Shown here piece by piece: positions 58,692 through 64,000 of a stretch of DNA of 64,000 nucleotides (position 1 is the first letter of the stretch; each line of letters starts with the position of its first letter). Made by a program: the position numbers and the translations under genes. The notes beneath the pieces are model-generated. The model searched no databases and was not told where the DNA came from. It saw only the letters and a list, made by a program, of their open reading frames with translations. The DNA is taken from contig DASPNM010000026.1 in the NCBI GenBank assembly GCA_035626515.1, positions 62,001 through 126,000 of the forward strand, read 5' to 3'. Origin of the DNA: DASPNM01 sp035626515 (GTDB taxonomy: Bacteria; Bacteroidota; Bacteroidia; Chitinophagales; Chitinophagaceae).

Positions 58692-60092
58692 ATGATAATC
58701 GGCTGGAAAGACATCCGGGCAACGCTGGTTGCAACAGGCCACCACGGCGCTGATTTTCTGACCCTGCTCGACGAAGAAGGCACCATGCTTTTCGCAAACG
58801 CACGCATGATGCGTGAATTAAAACTCGAAAACCCGAAACAGCGCAAGCAAAGTTTCTACGATCTTTTGGATCCAGGATTCGCCACAGTATTTCGCGATGC
58901 GGTGCGCTACTCGCTCAGCAAAGAAGAACCGCGCAGTTTTGATCTTTGCATGAAAAATGGTTGGCACCGGCCAATGAACTGGCAGGTGCGTTTTCTGCCG
59001 CAGATCTCCAACGGCAAAAACATCTTTCTGTGCGGCGGTGTATTGCCACCCGACCGGGACAGCCTCGAGGCCATGCAGGAGCGCCTCGATCATCTGTCGC
59101 GAATTACCTACGACGCGATCTGGGAATGGGACATGCTCAGCGGCGAAATATTTCGCAACGAAAAGCTGATGAAAATGATCGGTTATCAAAAGGAAGAGCC
59201 AAGAGGTCTGAACTGGTGGCTCAGCCGCGTTCACTCACAGGACCGTGAGCCGCTGATCGAAACGCTAAAGCAGGTGACTGATGAAAGCCTCCCGTCGTGG
59301 AAAAGCCGTTACCGTTTTCGCTGCGCAAACGGGGAATACAAACACATGCTGGACCGCGGGTTTGTAGTCTACCGGAATGGCCTCCCGGTGAAAATGATCG
59401 GATCCCTTACGGATATCACGCGGGAAAAACTGATGGAAGAAGAATTGATGCTGGAGCGGACCCGTCGCTGGCAGGAAGCTTCCGAGCTGGCTGTTCGGGT
59501 GCAGGAACAGGAACGGGTGCGACTGGGGTCGGAGTTGCACGACAATGTGAACCAGATCCTCTCTACCGTCAAGCTTTACGCGGGTATGTTAAGGCCATCT
59601 TCCGAGCCGGTTCGCGAGATCCGCGGGAAGCTGATCGAATACACCAGCCTCGCTATCGAAGAGATACGGAAGCTCACACGGGAGATGGTAGCTCCACAGC
59701 TCCAGGCCGGCAGCCTGGAAGAAAACATTAGCCGCATTTGCGAAGACCTGCGCCGTTCCACCAACGTCCGCGTGAATTTCGTCTGCGAAGTTTGTGACGG
59801 GTTGCTGCGGCCGGCACAAAAGCTGAATTTTTTCCGGATCGTTCAGGAACAGGTACGGAACATCATCAAGTACAGCCGGGCTGATGAAGTGGTGATTGAA
59901 CTGGTTCACCGTCGGGATCGGCTGGAACTTTCCATCGGGGACAATGGCATTGGGTTCGATTCGAAGACATTGATCACCGGCATCGGATTTTCCAGCATCA
60001 TCCAGCGCGCGCGGTATTTGAATGGATTCGCCGAAATCGAAAGCGCGCCCGGCAACGGTTGCCGCGTGTTCGTATCCGTCCCCGCAAGCTGA
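58692..60092 (+). CDS. sensor histidine kinase, NarL-partner type (PAS-PAS-HisKA_3-HATPase)
   Basis: A 466-residue cytoplasmic kinase. Two PAS-like domains (about 15-120 and 135-245), the second with WEWDMLSGEIFRNEKLMKMI and MIGSLTDITREKLMEEE, precede a HisKA_3 dimerization helix with RVRLGSELHDNVNQILSTVK (phospho-acceptor His283) and a HATPase with FRIVQEQVRNIIKYS, GDNGIGFDSKTLITGIGF, and ending FVSVPAS. HisKA_3 kinases pair with NarL/LuxR-type regulators, none of which is in this window; the partner must be elsewhere. The alpha/beta hydrolase starts 36 bp later and may be cotranscribed. Confidence 0.92.
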   Translation: MIIGWKDIRATLVATGHHGADFLTLLDEEGTMLFANARMMRELKLENPKQRKQSFYDLLDPGFATVFRDAVRYSLSKEEPRSFDLCMKNGWHRPMNWQVRFLPQISNGKNIFLCGGVLPPDRDSLEAMQERLDHLSRITYDAIWEWDMLSGEIFRNEKLMKMIGYQKEEPRGLNWWLSRVHSQDREPLIETLKQVTDESLPSWKSRYRFRCANGEYKHMLDRGFVVYRNGLPVKMIGSLTDITREKLMEEELMLERTRRWQEASELAVRVQEQERVRLGSELHDNVNQILSTVKLYAGMLRPSSEPVREIRGKLIEYTSLAIEEIRKLTREMVAPQLQAGSLEENISRICEDLRRSTNVRVNFVCEVCDGLLRPAQKLNFFRIVQEQVRNIIKYSRADEVVIELVHRRDRLELSIGDNGIGFDSKTLITGIGFSSIIQRARYLNGFAEIESAPGNGCRVFVSVPAS

Positions 60093-60128
60093 AGTCAATC
60101 TCTGGCATGGATTTGTTTGCGGGTTCGC

Positions 60129-60938
60129 ATGCGCCAGCGTTTTTCCGATAGGAAAGTCCATGAATTTTTCCGCAGGCACGGACTGCCTGGCAGCATCACG
60201 TATTTCAACAGCGGTGGAAGGCGCATCCGCTACATTCGCATCCACAACGGGGCCGCGGCCACGATCTTCTTCATCCCCGGTGCCCCCGCGTCCCTGGATC
60301 TTTATCGCGATTACTACACGCATCCGCGGCTGCGCGAACGCTTCGATATGATCGCGGTGGACCGGCCGGGTTATGGCGGCTCGGGCTATGGGAGACCCGA
60401 GCCTTCGGTCGCCCGGCAGAGCTCGATGATGCTCGATCTGCTGGACAGGGAGAAACGTCTTCCTCACCCTCTGCTCATTTGCGCGGGGAGCTACGGCGCT
60501 TCGATCGCGTGCCGGATACTGATGGACCGCCCGGCCGCCGCCGACGGCCTGCTGCTCGACTGCCCATCGCTGGCTCCGGGCGAGGAAAAATATTTCTGGT
60601 TTACCGGCGCGATTGAAAAAACCTTCCTTAAACAAATCATTCCTCCACACTACCGGTCTGCGAACAGTGAAAAATATCACCACCGCCGCGAGCTTGCCGA
60701 GATGCTCCCGTACTGGGAAAAAGTCCGTGTGCCGGTGATTTACGTGCAGGGAGAAAAAGACAACATAGTTTATACATCCAACGCGGAATTCGCGAAGGCC
60801 CGCCTGGTGAACGTTCCCTTCCTGGAGGTAGTGATGGTACCGGGCCGGAAACACCTCACCATTCTTCGGGAGGTGCCCCTGATTGTGAGCAAGCTGATCA
60901 GCCTTTACCGGAAAGTTATTCCCGCCCATGCACGCTGA
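60129..60938 (+). CDS. alpha/beta hydrolase
   Basis: A 269-residue protein from the ATG at 60129 (MRQRFSDRKVHEFFRRHGLP); a TTG at 60117 gives four more residues. FFIPGAPASLDLYRDYYTHP is the oxyanion-hole strand loop, DRPGYGGSGYGRP follows, LICAGSYGASIACRIL is the nucleophile elbow (Ser121), GEKDNIVYTSN supplies the acid, and VPGRKHLTILREV the catalytic His. Thus the Ser-Asp-His triad is complete. Substrate unknown; it may be an esterase or lipase-like. It follows the sensor kinase on the same strand by 36 bp. Confidence 0.87.
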   Translation: MRQRFSDRKVHEFFRRHGLPGSITYFNSGGRRIRYIRIHNGAAATIFFIPGAPASLDLYRDYYTHPRLRERFDMIAVDRPGYGGSGYGRPEPSVARQSSMMLDLLDREKRLPHPLLICAGSYGASIACRILMDRPAAADGLLLDCPSLAPGEEKYFWFTGAIEKTFLKQIIPPHYRSANSEKYHHRRELAEMLPYWEKVRVPVIYVQGEKDNIVYTSNAEFAKARLVNVPFLEVVMVPGRKHLTILREVPLIVSKLISLYRKVIPAHAR

Positions 60939-60993
60939 TTATTCCTGCTGGCGGTTTTCTTTTTATCTTTAAAAACAAACCAACCGGCTGCTT

Positions 60994-61857
60994 ATGTACC
61001 GCGCAACCAAACAGAAAGTTCACGGACTGTTGCACCCCGAGATCGTTGGTGACAAGCATTGGGACAAGATCATCAACCTCTTTATTGTTGTCCTGATTAT
61101 CCTCAACGTGATCGTGGTGATGCTCGAAACAGTGGACCCGCTGTTCGTGCGGTACCGAACGTTTTTCTATTATTTCGATCTTTTTTCGGTAATTATCTTC
61201 ACGATTGAATACGTGTTGCGCCTCTGGAGCGCTACTGAAGAGGAACGGTATAAACACCCTCTGTGGGGAAGGCTGAAATACATGGTCTCGGCCGGCGCGC
61301 TGATCGACCTGATCGCGATCCTGCCTTTTTTCATCTACATGTTCACGGCGGTCCCGATCGACCTCCGCGAGCTGCGAATCCTGCGGCTGCTGAGAGTGCT
61401 GCGCCTCTTCCGCCTTACCGCCTATACGCAGGCTGCGCAAATGATTGGAAATGTTTTTCGAAAAAGGAAAAGCGAACTGACGCTGAGCTTTGTGCTCGCG
61501 ACTTTTCTGATCATCATTTCCTCCTGCATCATATATTTCGCCGAACACCGCACCCCGGCGCCCGGGGAAACCGCCAGCAAATTCACCAGCATCCCGGCTA
61601 CACTCTGGTGGTCAGTAGTCACACTTACAACTACCGGCTACGGTGATATAGTGCCGGTGACACACGTTGGGAAATTTCTGACCGGATTTATCATGCTGGC
61701 CGGCGTTGCCTTTTTCGCCCTGCCGGCCGGCATTATCACCGCGGGATTCATTGATGAGTTCAGGCTTTTACGCGTGAAGCGCACGCACCGCTGCCCCCAT
61801 TGCGGAGAAATGATTGAATTCGAAGACAAGGGAAATCACATCCGCAAAGCACACTAG
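60994..61857 (+). CDS. voltage-gated potassium-type ion channel with C-terminal zinc-finger-like tail
   Basis: A 287-residue protein with six membrane helices. S4 (RELRILRLLRVLRLFRL, about 125-141) has Arg every third residue (125, 128, 131, 134, 137, 140), the voltage-sensor signature. The pore has SIPATLWWSVVTLTTTGYGD with the K+ selectivity filter TTTGYGD (212-218), and the last helix has ALPAGIITAGF. The cytoplasmic tail ends CPHC (267/270) and H282, H287, a C-x2-C-x11-H-x4-H spacing that could bind zinc. In the upstream region TATCTTTA (60964-60971) resembles a -7 box. Tetrameric K+ channel function is expected; the role of the tail is unknown. Confidence 0.92.
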   Translation: MYRATKQKVHGLLHPEIVGDKHWDKIINLFIVVLIILNVIVVMLETVDPLFVRYRTFFYYFDLFSVIIFTIEYVLRLWSATEEERYKHPLWGRLKYMVSAGALIDLIAILPFFIYMFTAVPIDLRELRILRLLRVLRLFRLTAYTQAAQMIGNVFRKRKSELTLSFVLATFLIIISSCIIYFAEHRTPAPGETASKFTSIPATLWWSVVTLTTTGYGDIVPVTHVGKFLTGFIMLAGVAFFALPAGIITAGFIDEFRLLRVKRTHRCPHCGEMIEFEDKGNHIRKAH

Positions 61858-61862
61858 CTCAC

Positions 61863-63188
61863 TCAGAATCCCTTTTTTCCTTTCAGCTGGTACTTCTGCT
61901 CGTAACGGTCGTTGAGCTGCTTGTGCTTGTCGTCCAGGTTGATCTGCCGCCCCTGGATGAAGGCATGGGTCACGTTGCTCGTGCTCATATCCAGCAGGTC
62001 GCCGGAGCTGATGATCAGCGTGGCGTCCTTGCCTGCTTCGATGGTGCCTGCTTTGTCGGCGACGCCCATGATCTTCGCCGGGTTCAGCGTAATAGCTGCA
62101 AGCGCCTGCTCTTTGGTGAGCCCGTAAGCCGCTGCCGTACCTGCGTTGAACGGAAGGTTGCGGCCGCGCGTTTGCGGATCATCGTCCGAGATCGAGAACA
62201 GCACCCCTGCTTTCTGCAGGATGGCCGCTGTCTTATACGGCTGGTCCACGTCGTCGTCCGTTGTGGTCGGCAGGCTGTGCGGCTGCTGCAATACAACGGC
62301 AATCTGGTGCTGCTTCAGCAGGTCGGCGATCTGCCAGCTTTCTGAACCCCCCACTATGACCACATCAAATCCGAATTCTTTTACAAAATCAATTGCAACG
62401 AGCATCTGCTTTACCGTGTTTGCGTGCACGTACAGCTTTTGCTGCTTCGAGAAAAGATTGCGCGTGGCCTCGTACTTAAGATTTGTTTCTTCACGCGAAG
62501 GATTTTCGTGGTAAGCTTTTGCTTCGCGGAAAAATGCTTTCAACCTTTCCACCTGCTCGAGTCCTTCCTTGACAGGATCGCTTTGGCCCGCGCTGGGTCC
62601 ACTCCCCGAACCACGGGTGAAGCTGGGGCGCGGCAACAGCGTCGGCATGTACAAATGCATGCCGCCGTCAACCTTCAGCGCGGCATCTGTCCAGGTCCAT
62701 GCGTCGAGCTGCACTACAGAAGACGTACCCGCGAGAAAACTTCCCTGCGGAACCACGTTGGCCATCAGAACTCCGTTCGAACGCAAGGTGTTGATTACTT
62801 TCGAATCTGTATTGTACGCAACGATGGAGCGTACATTCGGATTCAAATCGCCGATCTCCCGCAGGTCGCTGGTTGCCCGGACGGCGCTGATTTCCGTGAG
62901 ACCAAGTGCACTTACCGGCAAAATCAGGCCCGGGTACACATGCTTGCCGTTGGCGTCAATCACCTGCGTCTCATTTGCGGGAATTGAAATATCACGACCG
63001 ACTTTCTCGATCTTGCCATCACGGATCTGGATCACTCCGTTTTCGACAACCGTGCCATTCCCCACGTGGATCGTGGCATTGCGGATATACATCGTTCCTT
63101 TCTGCGGCGGCGCAGGCAGGATGTTTGCCTGCGTGAAGGCGGTAAGCTGCATTGTTACCGCAACCAGGCCCGGAAATAATTTTTTCAT
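61863..63188 (-). CDS. secreted amidohydrolase-like protein lacking the HxH metal motif
   Basis: A 441-residue protein with a signal peptide (MKKLFPGLVAVTMQLTAFTQ). It has the N-terminal amidohydrolase strands (RNATIHVGNGTVVENGVIQI, RDGKIEKVGRDI, NGKHVYPGLILPVSALGLTE), but where active relatives carry a PGxIDxHxH motif this protein has PGLILPVSALG, so the HxH pair is absent. It keeps LYVHANT, FSISDDDPQTRGR (Asp) and the C-terminal DKAGTIEAGKDATLII strands. It is probably an imidazolonepropionase-like paralogue with altered or lost metal site. It lies 41 bp downstream of another amidohydrolase gene on the same strand. Confidence 0.88.
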   Translation of the reverse strand: MKKLFPGLVAVTMQLTAFTQANILPAPPQKGTMYIRNATIHVGNGTVVENGVIQIRDGKIEKVGRDISIPANETQVIDANGKHVYPGLILPVSALGLTEISAVRATSDLREIGDLNPNVRSIVAYNTDSKVINTLRSNGVLMANVVPQGSFLAGTSSVVQLDAWTWTDAALKVDGGMHLYMPTLLPRPSFTRGSGSGPSAGQSDPVKEGLEQVERLKAFFREAKAYHENPSREETNLKYEATRNLFSKQQKLYVHANTVKQMLVAIDFVKEFGFDVVIVGGSESWQIADLLKQHQIAVVLQQPHSLPTTTDDDVDQPYKTAAILQKAGVLFSISDDDPQTRGRNLPFNAGTAAAYGLTKEQALAAITLNPAKIMGVADKAGTIEAGKDATLIISSGDLLDMSTSNVTHAFIQGRQINLDDKHKQLNDRYEQKYQLKGKKGF

Positions 63189-63229
63189 TTCGAAAGTTTG
63201 AGGGTTATAAGCAGTTTCGTGATCTTAAA

Positions 63230-64000
63230 TCATTCGTCGCTGTCAATTACCAGCAACCCGTGGCTGTGGCCATGGTCGCTGCAGGAATGCATCAGCTGAT
63301 AGCTCGGCTGAGCCGGCACCATCGGCGCACCGCTTCTTTTTTCTCCGTTCAGCTTTTTTACAAGCCGCATCCTTTCAGCTTCCACTTCCTTCTGAAGGAG
63401 TTCGTCACGTTGCCGGTCAAAATACACGGTGCCGTCAACGATCGTATACAGTGCCTTGGCGTAAACGCTCAGCGGGTTGTCCGACCAGACTACCACATCG
63501 GCGTCTTTGCCGGCCTTAAGGCTTCCCACCTTGTCGTCCACGCGGAGCATGCGCGCAGGATTTATGGTCACCATATTTAAAGCTTCTTCAGGCGTCAGGC
63601 CGCCGTACTTCATGGTCTTCGCAGCTTCCTGGTTGAGGCGGCGCGCCATCTCGGCATCGTCGGAGTTGATAGCGACGTTCAGCCCTACCCGGTGCATGAT
63701 CGCGGCATTGTAAGGAATCGCATCCTCAACCTCCATCTTGTAAGCCCACCAGTCGGAAAAAGTGGACGCATTTGCACCGTGTTTCAGCATGCGGTCCGCC
63801 ACTTTGTATCCTTCCAGAATATGTGTAAATGTGTTTACCTGGAATCCCATTTTTTCCGCCACCTCAATGAGACCGGTGATTTCGCTCTGCACGTAAGAGT
63901 GGCAGGTAATGAAACGCCTCTTGTCGAGTATCTCCACGAGCGCTTCCAGCTCCAGGTCGCGCCGCGGCGCCACCAGGCCGGTTATCGGCTTGCGGGCTTT
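63230..64000 (-). CDS. amidohydrolase family protein (5' end beyond the window)
   Basis: At least 257 residues in the window, open to its end. FITCHSYVQSEITGLIEVAE and NTFTHILEGYKVADRMLK hold His ligands, AINSDDAEMARRLNQEA the catalytic Asp, and DKVGSLKAGKDADVVVWSDN is the typical C-terminal strand. It continues upstream with KARKPITGLVAPRRDLELEA to the window edge without a start codon. The His and Asp of the metal site are present, unlike in the downstream neighbour. The final residues (HSCSDHGHSHGLLVIDSDE) form a His-rich tail that could bind metal. Confidence 0.9.
   Translation of the reverse strand, partial: KARKPITGLVAPRRDLELEALVEILDKRRFITCHSYVQSEITGLIEVAEKMGFQVNTFTHILEGYKVADRMLKHGANASTFSDWWAYKMEVEDAIPYNAAIMHRVGLNVAINSDDAEMARRLNQEAAKTMKYGGLTPEEALNMVTINPARMLRVDDKVGSLKAGKDADVVVWSDNPLSVYAKALYTIVDGTVYFDRQRDELLQKEVEAERMRLVKKLNGEKRSGAPMVPAQPSYQLMHSCSDHGHSHGLLVIDSDE

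Noticed and set aside
59589..60929. 446-codon frame antisense to the kinase and hydrolase genes
   Set aside because: Overlaps two clearly recognised genes and shows no domain signature.

Overview
The window is chromosomal DNA of a Bacteroidota bacterium, most likely Chitinophagaceae or a close relative; I cannot name the genus. Evidence: -7 promoter boxes of the TAnnTTTG type (before secA, atpG and the tRNA), few Shine-Dalgarno sequences, a 1108-aa SecA with a zinc-binding tail, a TamB gene followed by a lipoprotein-type TamA homologue (TamL), and many small protein families common in this phylum (DUF4142, DUF4136, CHRD, DUF6496, DUF5670-like, DUF1328, DUF2383, DUF892). No rRNA, CRISPR array, prophage or insertion sequence was seen. 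There is one tRNA (anticodon CAT).

Layout. 1-4026: a truncated GNAT acetyltransferase, a DUF4142 lipoprotein, a DUF72/cupin pair and a BrkB/Nei-glycosylase pair. 4017-19666: a minus-strand four-gene signalling operon of about 15.6 kb: a 1786-aa kinase with 12 PAS domains, a 2609-aa kinase with about 13 PAS domains, two kinase cores and an internal receiver, a stand-alone receiver, and a kinase with a NIT-like sensor. 20235-22158: a DUF892 ferritin-like protein and a Gly/Tyr/Gln-rich disordered protein. 22363-25741: a sigma-54 (NtrC-type) regulator, a stand-alone receiver and a CHASE3 histidine kinase. 25835-33166: TamB and TamL for outer-membrane biogenesis.

33316-44929 is rich in stress and genome-maintenance genes: a histone-H1-like DUF6496 protein, topoisomerase IB, split-barrel and four-helix-bundle proteins, a Cys-rich putative copper protein, and a complete non-homologous end-joining operon, Ku followed by LigD split into phosphoesterase, ligase and polymerase genes. 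Several small membrane or lipoproteins follow, with the tRNA among them.

44930-56738 is mainly housekeeping: a beta-CASP metallo-beta-lactamase protein, a thioesterase-like protein, lysA, scpB, an atpG standing alone, secA and an exonuclease III. 56739-64000 holds an intradiol dioxygenase, a NarL-type sensor kinase, an alpha/beta hydrolase, a voltage-gated-type potassium channel with an apparent C2H2 zinc tail, and two amidohydrolase genes, the last cut by the window end.

The intergenic DNA carries several families of short degenerate tandem repeats, concentrated after the tRNA, before secA and before atpG. The most notable items for follow-up are the giant PAS-kinase operon with its Cys-paired tandem PAS repeats, the three-way split LigD, the FUS-like low-complexity protein and the zinc-tailed channel.
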